From CAZGLR01 sp964526635 (GTDB taxonomy: Bacteria; Zixibacteria; MSB-5A5; GN15; JAAZOE01), in assembly GCA_964526635.1 (NCBI GenBank), contig CAZGLR010000087.1, forward strand, positions 1 to 14,394: DNA of 14,394 nt, given 5' to 3'. The notes below the pieces were generated by a model, which was not told the DNA's origin, made no database searches, and saw only the letters and a list, made by a program, of their open reading frames with translations. Shown piece after piece: positions 1 through 6,898 of the stretch (positions are counted from its first letter, which is position 1; each line of letters opens with the position of its first letter). The translations under genes were made by a program, and so were the position numbers.

Positions 1-124
1 TCACATGTGGCGACGCTGCTATTTTAACCAATAATCTGTACCCGCCCGTAGTCGTTCTACGATGCACTTCGAAATTGTTTCATGCGGCCATCATGGCCAT
101 GTCTGCCGATCTTTCCCACGGAAC

Positions 125-490
125 CTACGCCGAAACCTTCTCCGGAACGCCTGCTTCGCTGTCAGCCACTACTGGCCATTCGGCAATAGCCTTATCGGTG
201 ACGGTCCCTTTCGGAATCACTATTTCGCTGCCGGTTGTGGCTGCTTCTTCCGGATTTCGCGTTTCCTCGATTGCATCGGCGCCTGTGGCCGAGCGCGTCT
301 TGAGTTTCTTGTGCATCCTTCTAATAAAATCGCTGGCGGTGGTTTCGAATACAAACGGAAATATCGAATGGATAAGACAGGCAATGCCGCAGAGGATCAT
401 CATCGATCCGACCCGCAGGGCAAAAAGCAGATGCTCAAAATACGATTCCCCGACCGTGGCGGGGTGTTCGGTGAAAAGCCTGGTGATCAT
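125..490 (-). CDS. DUF6356-like small membrane protein
   Basis: 121 residues. The first 56 residues match what I remember of the DUF6356 family: a FTEHP.TVGESY.EH segment (about residues 6-20), then one long hydrophobic helix (about 23-50) ending in FPF.FETT. A charged Lys/Arg patch (RRMHKKLKTR) and a low-complexity Ala/Thr/Glu-rich tail follow, and the tail is probably disordered. No function is known for the family. The ATG is preceded by a GAGG Shine-Dalgarno 8 bases upstream. It lies 55 bases downstream of coaX on the same strand and may be cotranscribed with it. The gene ends in TAG. The family call is from memory of the motif and was not searched. Confidence 0.75.
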   Translation of the reverse strand: MITRLFTEHPATVGESYFEHLLFALRVGSMMILCGIACLIHSIFPFVFETTASDFIRRMHKKLKTRSATGADAIEETRNPEEAATTGSEIVIPKGTVTDKAIAEWPVVADSEAGVPEKVSA

Positions 491-545
491 AATGCCGACC
501 TCGCTTCCTGATCGCCATCCATGGCGACCATCATCGTGGATTTAC

Positions 546-1319
546 TTAGTCCTCGATATTGAGATCGGCCAGGAGGGCGATTCCCTCCAGTGTCAGAGTA
601 GGAATATTTTCGGAAATGAGTTCTGAGCCCGCCGCAAACAGTTCGGCATCGCCGCCGGTGGTGACAATGAGCGGATTGGTATCCATCTCCGCGATAATAT
701 GGCGTAAAATATTGTCTATCATCCCGATAGTGCCATAATACAGACCCGATTGCAACGCCCCGGCAGTCGTCTTACCAATCGCCTGATCCGGCTTGACCGG
801 CTCGACATCGAACAGTCGGGCTGCTTTCCGGCTCAAATTAGCCATGGCCGTATGTGCGCCCGGTGCGATCACCCCGCCGAGATAAGCGCCTTGAGTATCG
901 ATGACATCGAAGGTTGTGGCCGTGCCCATATCGACCACAATAGCGGCCTTTCCGAAGCGCTTGTTGGCCGCGGCGACATTGGCCAGACGGTCCGCGCCAA
1001 TTTCACGGGGATAGGGATATTTGATTTCAAACGGCAGCTTAATGTCCGAGGAAATCACTACCGGGTTGACAGTGAAGTACTTGGCGGTCATCCGACTGTA
1101 CACTTCAGTCAGGCGGGGGACGACCGAGCAGACAGCAACCCCGGTAATCAATTTGATATCAGCCGACGTATGATGATAAAACAGCGATGATACAAACATC
1201 CCGGCTTCATCGACGGTCATTTCTCGATTGGAGGTAACCCGAAAATGGGCTATCAGTCGGGAATTATCGAATATCCCGACAACGGTATTCGTATTGCCGA
1301 TATCTATCGCCAGCAGCAT
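546..1319 (-). CDS. coaX: Type III pantothenate kinase
   Basis: Phosphorylates pantothenate with ATP, the first step of coenzyme A synthesis, in the cytoplasm. The protein is 257 residues, the usual CoaX length. It shows the ASKHA-type phosphate loop DIGNTNTVVGIFD (residues 5-17), the GADR signature followed by AAIVVDMGTATTFDVID, the GGVIAPG segment, KTTAGALQSG and TTGGDAELF near the C-terminus. I chose the ATG at 1319 although the frame stays open 14 codons further, because family members begin MLLAIDIGNTNT and because a good promoter sits directly in front of this ATG. There is no Shine-Dalgarno, so translation is probably leaderless. The usual partner birA is not adjacent. Confidence 0.96.
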   Translation of the reverse strand: MLLAIDIGNTNTVVGIFDNSRLIAHFRVTSNREMTVDEAGMFVSSLFYHHTSADIKLITGVAVCSVVPRLTEVYSRMTAKYFTVNPVVISSDIKLPFEIKYPYPREIGADRLANVAAANKRFGKAAIVVDMGTATTFDVIDTQGAYLGGVIAPGAHTAMANLSRKAARLFDVEPVKPDQAIGKTTAGALQSGLYYGTIGMIDNILRHIIAEMDTNPLIVTTGGDAELFAAGSELISENIPTLTLEGIALLADLNIED

Positions 1320-1323
1320 GGGA

Positions 1324-1354
1324 CAAATATACGCTTCGCCACAATCCCGGTCAA
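1324..1354 (-). promoter_or_regulatory. Promoter of coaX, predicted leaderless
   Basis: On the minus strand, TTGACC (1349-1354), a 17-base spacer, and TATATT (1326-1331). Six bases (TGTCCC) separate the -10 box from the coaX ATG, so the normal start point falls on the A of ATG. The string TATATTTG also fits the Bacteroidota -7 consensus TAnnTTTG. The predicted mRNA has no 5' leader. The gene at 1645 has the same arrangement. Confidence 0.65.
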
Positions 1355-1426
1355 TCGCCATTGAACAACATTTACACTGATTTGTCTATTAAGTACACCG
1401 TCTGAATTTCATCCCGGGGGTAGTAT

Positions 1427-1516
1427 ATGACGTGGAAAATCGTTATCGAGATTATCGTATCGATAGTCGTGACCATTATCCTCTCCCTGATTTTCAGCAC
1501 TCGCGGCGTTTACTGA
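1427..1516 (+). CDS. 29-residue one-helix membrane microprotein
   Basis: A short reading frame starting ATG ACG TGG and ending TGA. Nearly the whole product is one hydrophobic helix (IVIEIIVSIVVTIILSLIF, residues 5-23) with a basic residue (Lys4) before it and Arg26 after it. A run of five G (1416-1420) lies six bases before the ATG and works as a Shine-Dalgarno. A weak upstream promoter is possible: TTTACA (1371-1376), 17 bases, TACACC (1394-1399). It is divergent from coaX and 128 bases upstream of the secreted protein gene. Function unknown. Coding status rests on the ribosome site and the clean helix only. Confidence 0.5.
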   Translation: MTWKIVIEIIVSIVVTIILSLIFSTRGVY

Positions 1517-1609
1517 GGGATTGCACTCAGAGACTGTCGGCGTCTATATTTCGGGTAATATTCCCCCGCGCATCCGCGGCATTTATTGCAGTTGTATCGG
1601 ATACAGTGC

Positions 1610-1638
1610 TTTACAAAATCGATCGCGGCGTGTATATT
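1610..1638 (+). promoter_or_regulatory. Promoter of the secreted protein gene, predicted leaderless
   Basis: TTTACA (1610-1615), a 17-base spacer, and TATATT (1633-1638), followed by TGCCCC and then the ATG at 1645. Spacer length and distance to the ATG are identical to the coaX promoter, and the -10 to ATG sequences differ by one base (TATATTTGTCCC and TATATTTGCCCC). The start point should again be the A of the ATG. Confidence 0.65.
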
Positions 1639-1644
1639 TGCCCC

Positions 1645-2409
1645 ATGCGTACACAATATGTATTCCTCGGAGCACTGATGGTGCTGATGCTGGCGTGTAC
1701 TCTGGCGCCGGCCGCTGATATTCGAATCCTGGCCTCGGATATTGAACATTTTATCGGAACCTACGATCCCGACCAGGGCACACTGATCGATTACAAGATT
1801 GTTGACTGGGACGACAGCGACCCGATGTCGTATCCCAACGCCATAAAGCAGTTTCCTGATGAAGAGAGTGTTTATTATGGCATGCCGCCGTGGTATTCCA
1901 CGATGGCCACGGCTGTTCTCCCGGTGCCTGAGCAAGGGGTGACTTTTGTGGCGCTGATGGATATCAAACTGCAATACTCGACCGACGCGAAGATCAGCCG
2001 CTGGCGGATGGATGGCGACTATCTGGTATTCGAGTGCATAGGCGAGAATTTCCCCAGGCTCGGCGGCGCGCCGAATCTCGATGGTTCGTTTTTATTTCCC
2101 GATAATTCCCGCTTTATCGTGGCTCGTTCGGCCGGCGGAGACATGAGTGAAGTCTGGCATGCGTATGCATTTATCCATGAAGCCGGCGATTGCACCTGGG
2201 TGCCGATATACTCGTTGAGATCAAGACGGGACCTGGCCTCGCCGAATGTCGTAGAGACGTATTGCCGTATGGTTGACCCCGGTAACAGTTACGATATCGT
2301 CGTTGTGGAGCAGGAATTCAAGGATGCCAATGCATCCAACGCCAAACCGATCTCGGTCGATTCCGCTTATATAAATTTGTGGGAGATGGCGCAGCAGGGT
2401 AAAAGATAG
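1645..2409 (+). CDS. Secreted protein of unknown function
   Basis: 254 residues. The N-terminus is a signal peptide: MRTQY, a hydrophobic stretch to about residue 20, then LAPAA before DIR, which suits signal peptidase I. A lipobox reading around Cys18 (LMLAC) is poor. The mature part is mixed alpha/beta in composition, acidic, and rich in aromatic residues. It includes a DGSFLFPDN..FIVARSAGGDM segment (about residues 150-172) that vaguely recalls beta-propeller strands, but I recognise no family. The frame is open 71 codons upstream, but that stretch is unlike protein. The ATG at 1645 is chosen because it begins the signal peptide and sits directly behind a promoter. No Shine-Dalgarno. Ends in TAG, 27 bases before a strong terminator. 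Confidence 0.8.
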   Translation: MRTQYVFLGALMVLMLACTLAPAADIRILASDIEHFIGTYDPDQGTLIDYKIVDWDDSDPMSYPNAIKQFPDEESVYYGMPPWYSTMATAVLPVPEQGVTFVALMDIKLQYSTDAKISRWRMDGDYLVFECIGENFPRLGGAPNLDGSFLFPDNSRFIVARSAGGDMSEVWHAYAFIHEAGDCTWVPIYSLRSRRDLASPNVVETYCRMVDPGNSYDIVVVEQEFKDANASNAKPISVDSAYINLWEMAQQGKR

Positions 2410-2436
2410 ACAGTATTATATAGTCGAAAGCGTTTT

Positions 2437-2476
2437 AAAAAAATGCCTCCGGGGTGCAACCCTGGAGGCATTTTTT
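2437..2476 (+). terminator. Rho-independent terminator, A- and T-flanked
   Basis: Seven A (2437-2443), then TGCCTCC (2444-2450), a G/C-rich loop, GGAGGCA (2464-2470) and six T (2471-2476). The stem is a perfect 7 bp and extends by A-T pairs; the loop can add GGG/CCC pairs. It ends the transcript of the secreted protein gene. The A-run on the other side lets it act in both directions. The GGAGGC of its 3' arm recurs at 2491 as the ribosome site of the next small gene. Confidence 0.9.
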
Positions 2477-2505
2477 CTGTCAAATCATATGGAGGCTGAA
2501 ACTAT

Positions 2506-2619
2506 ATGATCGAAATATCTTCAACATCAGGATGGATCGCGGTCGGCATCATAATCGGATTGATTATTGCGCCATTGCCATATTTACTCCGAGATCATGA
2601 ATCCGACTCTGATCGATAG
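2506..2619 (+). CDS. 37-residue one-helix membrane microprotein
   Basis: Starts ATG ATC GAA and ends TAG at 2619. It has a polar N-terminus (MIEISSTSG), one hydrophobic helix (about residues 10-28: WIAVGIIIGLIIAPLPYLL) and an acidic tail (RDHESDSDR). A strong GGAGG (2491-2495) lies ten bases before the ATG. It starts only 29 bases after a terminator T-run, so it is either expressed by read-through or from a promoter I cannot see. It ends four bases from the convergent receiver gene. No family recognised. Confidence 0.5.
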   Translation: MIEISSTSGWIAVGIIIGLIIAPLPYLLRDHESDSDR

Positions 2620-2623
2620 CCTC

Positions 2624-3178
2624 CTATCCCTCGGTTTTTTCCTCATCGCCGCCGGTTTCGTTTTCGGCGGGAGTTTCACTTTCGGCGGCTTCTTCACCCT
2701 CTGTCGGCTCCGGTTCGGGTTCGGTCTTTTCGGGTTTGGTGAATTCAGCGGCAGCGACCCCGGCTTTTGACAGGAATTCCGAGGCTTTCACATCGCCCTT
2801 TTTATCGACAATCTGGCAGCCGATTTTTTTGGCGCGATCCTGATATTCTTTGCCCTCTGGTTTGTCGAAAAAGTCGGTCCAGACAATTACCGGCGTTTCT
2901 TTGATAGTATCATTTTCGCGCAGGTGGCGCAGGATGCGGAGACCATCGACCCGGTTTTGATTCTTTGAGTTCGCAAAGTTGGTGATGATCATATGCGGCT
3001 GGAATTTCGCAATCGATTTGAGTTGTTTACGGTTCTGGCCGCCCTGGCTCATCAGCGCCAGATCGTTGAATTCCTTGGTTGCAACACTCAACCGTTCATT
3101 GTCAAACGATGATTTGAGTTTCTTAATGTCTTCCGGGACATCGTTAATAAGCACAACTTTCAGTGTTTTCACACTCAT
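2624..3178 (-). CDS. Degenerate response-regulator receiver protein with acidic tail
   Basis: 184 residues. Residues 6-140 follow the CheY-like fold: VVLINDVPED for the acidic pocket (Asn12, Asp13), PHMIITNF for strand 3, VDGLRILRHLRE for helix 3, TPVIVWTDF for strand 4 (Thr101) and IVDKKG for the Lys strand. The residue where the phospho-accepting Asp should sit is Asn67, and an insert (NSKNQNR) precedes VDG. It therefore probably cannot be phosphorylated in the usual way. Residues 148-184 are a Glu/Pro-rich tail, likely disordered. The frame is open further upstream, but the ATG at 3178 has AAAAAGGGCGAG before it and starts the domain. No kinase or output domain is nearby. Confidence 0.8.
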   Translation of the reverse strand: MSVKTLKVVLINDVPEDIKKLKSSFDNERLSVATKEFNDLALMSQGGQNRKQLKSIAKFQPHMIITNFANSKNQNRVDGLRILRHLRENDTIKETPVIVWTDFFDKPEGKEYQDRAKKIGCQIVDKKGDVKASEFLSKAGVAAAEFTKPEKTEPEPEPTEGEEAAESETPAENETGGDEEKTEG

Positions 3179-3273
3179 GATACACTCGCCCTTTTTAGAA
3201 TGACTGTTCTGGTATCCGGCCCATACATTCTTCCGTCGGCTCGTGCCGTTGTGCCGGAGATGCTGGAAAAGAT

Positions 3274-3301
3274 AGTATATGAAATTTTGCGATTTAGTCA
3301 A
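3274..3301 (-). promoter_or_regulatory. Sigma70-type promoter of the receiver gene
   Basis: On the minus strand, TTGACT (3296-3301), 16 bases, TATACT (3274-3279), both close to consensus. It predicts a leader of roughly 90 bases before the ATG at 3178, with the Shine-Dalgarno at its end. Confidence 0.65.
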
Positions 3302-3328
3302 TGATTTCAATACTTCGAAAAGTGGGAA

Positions 3329-3351
3329 ACGGGGGCACTGTGTACCCCCGT
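3329..3351 (-). terminator. Probable terminator of the PEP-CTERM gene
   Basis: Perfect 7-bp stem ACGGGGG (3329-3335) and CCCCCGT (3345-3351) with a 9-base loop, 27 bases after the stop of the PEP-CTERM gene. In the direction of transcription it is followed by a weak T tract (TTTCCCACTTTT), so termination efficiency is uncertain. Confidence 0.55.
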
Positions 3352-3378
3352 ATCTCCCGGTGTTGCGGATAGAACGGG

Positions 3379-4074
3379 CTAATTTTTGCGGCGGCGAACC
3401 AGTCCCACGCCAGCCAGGCCGGCGCCGAAGAGCAGCATAGTGGCCGGTTCGGGAATCGGAGTCTGCAGCGGTTCAGCCGAGATTCCCACTTCCAGGCCGG
3501 ATCCACACTGGTCGAAGAATTCGTGCGGCATCTCTTCCGGCAGGGAATAAGGCGACAACGTTGTCGCGAAAACCAGCGTACCGGTACCGGTGGTCGGCGA
3601 GGTGTATTCGGTGAAGAAATCAAAAGCGACGCCATCGGGCAATTCTTCCGGAAAGGTCAAATCGGCCCAGTGCAGGGCGGTGTTGATGTCGTCGTAAGAC
3701 GCAATATGATTCCAGCTTAGATCGGGAATCGGTGCCGGGCAGCAGGGAAAACGCAAATTGCGTACGGTCACTGTCCAGAACCAGTCGGTCGATGGATTAT
3801 TGCGAACATCATCGGTTGTGGGGTATGACGGCATATAATTGAAGTCAAAACTCAGGGCCGCGGCAACATTGTACCCGTAGCCGGAATAGGCAGTGGCAAA
3901 TTCAGGGGATATGAACGCGCCATAGGTTTCAACAACCAGGCCATCGCCCTGATACGCGGCCGACCCGGTGAAATTGTTGCCGGTGATTGAAAAGGCCGAT
4001 GCAGCACCGCTGATTGTAAAACAAGCAAGCACAAAGGCAATAACGGTTGCTGCCCGGTAGCGAATCAAGGTCAT
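3379..4074 (-). CDS. Exported PEP-CTERM sorting-domain protein
   Basis: 231 residues. A signal peptide (about 1-27, ending ASA before FS) leads into a domain of about 175 residues rich in aromatic, Ser/Thr and Gly residues, probably beta-sheet. The C-terminus is a classic PEP-CTERM signal: PIPEPAT, a hydrophobic helix LLFGAGLAGVGLV, and RRRK. Such proteins are processed by an exosortase, which is known from the family and not present here, and end up at the cell surface or in extracellular matrix. Two adjacent Cys (FPCC) and one near residue 190 could form a disulphide. The ATG has GAGGAGG seven bases upstream. It is divergent from the TonB receptor. The middle domain was not recognised. Ends in TAG. 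Confidence 0.88.
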   Translation of the reverse strand: MTLIRYRAATVIAFVLACFTISGAASAFSITGNNFTGSAAYQGDGLVVETYGAFISPEFATAYSGYGYNVAAALSFDFNYMPSYPTTDDVRNNPSTDWFWTVTVRNLRFPCCPAPIPDLSWNHIASYDDINTALHWADLTFPEELPDGVAFDFFTEYTSPTTGTGTLVFATTLSPYSLPEEMPHEFFDQCGSGLEVGISAEPLQTPIPEPATMLLFGAGLAGVGLVRRRKN

Positions 4075-4540
4075 GAAGTCCTCCTCGAAAACTCTCGAAA
4101 GTGGGTAGATGGACTAATACTGTTTCAGTGGCCATTACTGCAAAAGATGGACCATATTTGCGTCTATTCTCACAGATCATGATTTCGTGCAACTACTGCG
4201 CACCTCGAGATCATCATCGAATGGGCATCAATCGACAGGATCATATAGATCGTTTCCCGCAACGGGTTTTCCAAAACACTACCACTTGTAAATTTAGAAT
4301 ACATCCAGTCTTCATCAGTTGTCGCCGCCACCATATCTGCATCCGTGAAGAAGTAATCGAATCATCCGTCCTAACGGTTGTGCAAGCCGTACTGACATTA
4401 CTGCAAATGGATGCCTATACTGCAACAGGCTTCATGACTGTGCAAAATTGTTCTCTTCGCATAAATCATTCTATGTCATCAGCTTATGAATTTTCTACGG
4501 GTTTCGTACAGATGGCATGCCCTTTGAACTAAAGGGGTAT
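4075..4540. other. Divergent intergenic region, no convincing gene
   Basis: 466 bases between the PEP-CTERM gene and the TonB receptor gene. It holds the Shine-Dalgarno of the former next to 4075-4090, the TGCAA array at 4381-4445, and a possible weak promoter for the receptor (TTGTTC 4448-4453, 18 bases, TATGTC 4472-4477). An open frame at 4101-4532 gives a Cys/His-scattered product without a ribosome site and is not considered coding. Confidence 0.5.
4381..4445 (+). promoter_or_regulatory. Phased TGCAA array upstream of the TonB receptor gene
   Basis: TGCAA occurs at 4381, 4402, 4421 and 4441, spaced 21, 19 and 20 bases, about two helical turns each. The outer copies read TGTGCAA and the inner ones ACTGCAA. 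They lie 100-160 bases before the receptor ATG, just upstream of the weak promoter. Further copies lie at 4139 and 4188. An activator or repressor binding array is an inference from spacing only. Confidence 0.35.
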
Positions 4541-6865
4541 ATGCGATATGTTTGTTCGACATCATGGTCTTTTGTACTGACGATAACATTGCTTTTATCG
4601 CTTATGACAGCACAAGGATCAGTACTGTTTGCAGGCAGCGATACTATTGTTACTGGTCGTGTCGTCGATCAGGACAGCCAGTCTATTATCGGCGCCACTA
4701 TAACTCTGTCGGACAAAACCGGTATTATCGCCGGTATGCCCACTGATCTCGATGGCGCTTTTCGATTAAAGGCACCATCATCGGAAACGGCATCGCCAAT
4801 TCTCACCGTTTCCGCCATTGGTTTTGAAAAGCGGATTCTGTCGCTTCATGGTTCAGTTTATCCGCATGAGTTGATTATCAAGCTGACTCCCAAGCTGGTC
4901 GATATCGAGGCGGTGACTGTTTCCGCGCGCCGTGAGGAAGAACCATCACAGGTGCATTTATCCCGTGAAGCGATAATGACAGCCGGGCAGACATCGCTAC
5001 TCCCGACTAATCCAATCAACGCCATTACCGAGCCGCATGTTCTTCGCGAGGGATCAACGCACTCATCTAAAATCAGAATCAGCGGTACCAGTCCGACATA
5101 TTACCTCAATGGTATCAAAATCGGCCAGGATCCCAATCATTATGGCATGTTCTCGATTGTACCGTCATCGATTGTCGAAAGCATGTCTTTGTACAGCCAT
5201 GGTACACCGGTGCAGTTCGGATTGCCGACAGTAGTTAAAATGGAAACGCCGCGTTACTTCAAAAGAGATTTCAGCGGGGAGATAACTGCCTCAGTCGTCG
5301 AAATCACCAGCGCTTTTTCATATGGTACGGACAGCTATTACATGGTCGGGTCACTCCGCAAATCACTTTTGGATCAACTGGTCAAACGATTGAAATTAAG
5401 AACTGATCGCCGCACGATTCCGCCGACTAATTTCCAGGATTTGTTTCTCACTTTCGGGTGGCGATTAAACGACAAATGGGATGTATATCTCGACCACTAT
5501 CAGGTACGCGATTTTCTGGCCTATACCACCGATGCCTTTTCGGTCGAAGCCGCCGGTATCGATACCCGCCAGAATTCGAGTGAGATTTATTTCGGGACGC
5601 GGGTGACCGGTGCGCTTGATAATGTGCTGTTGACATTCCATGCCGCATACTCAGGATCAGAAGAGAAATACGATGCTCTCCCGGAAGATATCGCCGAGCG
5701 GGAGCAGTTCATGGTCTCGCTGGATGCCGGGCGCCATTCGCTTGTGGGTGGAGTCCAGGCTGACTGGAAAATCAAGTACGTTACTGTCAAATCCGGAATC
5801 GAGCTTACCCGGTGCTTCGATCGGTCGATCGATATGGAGCAGATCAACTGGAATTTCCTTCCCCCGGATTACACCAGCGACAATCCCAATTTTTATCAGG
5901 TTGAACTGAATAATCTCTATGGCGCCTATGCTTCATCATCTTCGATGCTCGATGCCGCCGGATATGTTTCGTTTACGACACGCTTGGGACCAATGGAGTT
6001 CGAGCATGGTCTCAGAGCAGAATCATACAGCGCGCTGGCGGAGATGCACGCTGTTTTGCAGCGGCATCGGATATCGCTGCGGATACCGTCGGCAGGACGC
6101 ATTGATGCCTTCGTCGGGACTTTTGCCGAAAGCCCCCTGGGTAATGTGCTGGAACCCTATCAGGTGATTATCGATGATCACGGGCGTCATCTGAAGCCGA
6201 TGCGAAGCAGCCTGGCGTCGCTGCGTTGGCGTTATGGACCGATTTCAATCGGTGCGTTCTACAAATCGATGCGGCAGATTCCACTTACCGGTCCAGCCTA
6301 CAGCGCAGTCGATAAATCAGGCGTGGCAGTCGATGGCTTCATTACCGCCCAGTCGGTGGGGAAGGCATCCTTCCACGGCGCCGATTTCAGCTTTGTCAAA
6401 GATAATTTTCTCGAGTCCGGCGTGCGACTGACGACATCCTATTCGTACAGCTCGGCGTTAAAAACTACCGGTCTCAAATCGGAGACGGTTATCCCTCATG
6501 ATCTCGATGCCACCCATGCAATTCGATTTGGTACGGAATATCGACTGAATGCAATCACGCGACTGGGTCTGGATTTATCATGGCGCAGCGGGTATCCCTA
6601 TACTCCGGCCAATGCGACTGCAAAATCGAGCACCGACCGTTTCAATGAGGTGCACTATATCAATTATATCAGCCGCCAGAATTCGGCGAAGTTTCCCGCG
6701 CATGCAACTGTGAATGTGCACGCGAATTTCGATTTCGGGCGGACGGATGTGTTTGCGGCAATCTCGAACATTGCCAATTTCGAGAATCCAATTATCAGTA
6801 CCCAAAATGGCTATGTTTTTGATGCCGGTATTTTCCCGATGATCGGCATGCGCTGGGAGTTTTAG
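4541..6865 (+). CDS. TonB-dependent outer-membrane receptor with carboxypeptidase-regulatory-like domain
   Basis: 774 residues. A signal peptide (about 1-32) is followed by a CarboxypepD-regulatory-like beta-sandwich (about 36-118; VTGRVVDQDSQSIIGATITLSD, TDLDGAFRL, SAIGFEKR). Next comes a plug domain (about 120-240; VDIEAVTVSARREEE, KIRISGTSPTYYLNGIKIG) and a beta-barrel to the end, closing in GMRWEF with the terminal Phe usual for outer-membrane barrels. It would import a bulky ligand using TonB energy. The ligand cannot be told, and no SusD partner or transporter is adjacent. The ATG at 4541 is preferred over one at 4517 because AAAGGGG sits just before it, though the spacing is short, and because it starts the signal peptide. 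Ends in TAG, 33 bases from the convergent CPBP gene. Confidence 0.9.
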   Translation: MRYVCSTSWSFVLTITLLLSLMTAQGSVLFAGSDTIVTGRVVDQDSQSIIGATITLSDKTGIIAGMPTDLDGAFRLKAPSSETASPILTVSAIGFEKRILSLHGSVYPHELIIKLTPKLVDIEAVTVSARREEEPSQVHLSREAIMTAGQTSLLPTNPINAITEPHVLREGSTHSSKIRISGTSPTYYLNGIKIGQDPNHYGMFSIVPSSIVESMSLYSHGTPVQFGLPTVVKMETPRYFKRDFSGEITASVVEITSAFSYGTDSYYMVGSLRKSLLDQLVKRLKLRTDRRTIPPTNFQDLFLTFGWRLNDKWDVYLDHYQVRDFLAYTTDAFSVEAAGIDTRQNSSEIYFGTRVTGALDNVLLTFHAAYSGSEEKYDALPEDIAEREQFMVSLDAGRHSLVGGVQADWKIKYVTVKSGIELTRCFDRSIDMEQINWNFLPPDYTSDNPNFYQVELNNLYGAYASSSSMLDAAGYVSFTTRLGPMEFEHGLRAESYSALAEMHAVLQRHRISLRIPSAGRIDAFVGTFAESPLGNVLEPYQVIIDDHGRHLKPMRSSLASLRWRYGPISIGAFYKSMRQIPLTGPAYSAVDKSGVAVDGFITAQSVGKASFHGADFSFVKDNFLESGVRLTTSYSYSSALKTTGLKSETVIPHDLDATHAIRFGTEYRLNAITRLGLDLSWRSGYPYTPANATAKSSTDRFNEVHYINYISRQNSAKFPAHATVNVHANFDFGRTDVFAAISNIANFENPIISTQNGYVFDAGIFPMIGMRWEF

Positions 6866-6898
6866 CAGATGGCATTTATCAATTGATGAATATCTCTG

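Noticed and set aside
491..545. 15-codon leader frame between coaX and the DUF6356 gene, ending in an ATGA overlap
   Set aside because: Too short, no ribosome site, and lies in a small palindrome (TCGCCATCCATGGCGA); no support as a gene.
62..626. Two overlapping plus-strand frames at the left end
   Set aside because: They are antisense to the DUF6356 gene and the 3' end of coaX and have no protein-like features.
4101..4532. 143-codon plus-strand frame in the divergent intergenic region
   Set aside because: Scattered Cys/His/Arg, no ribosome site, covers the TGCAA array and the receptor's ribosome site region.
6866..6898. Bidirectional terminator between the convergent TonB receptor and CPBP genes
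   Set aside because: Only an AT-rich imperfect palindrome around ATCAATTGAT; no GC stem or T-run.
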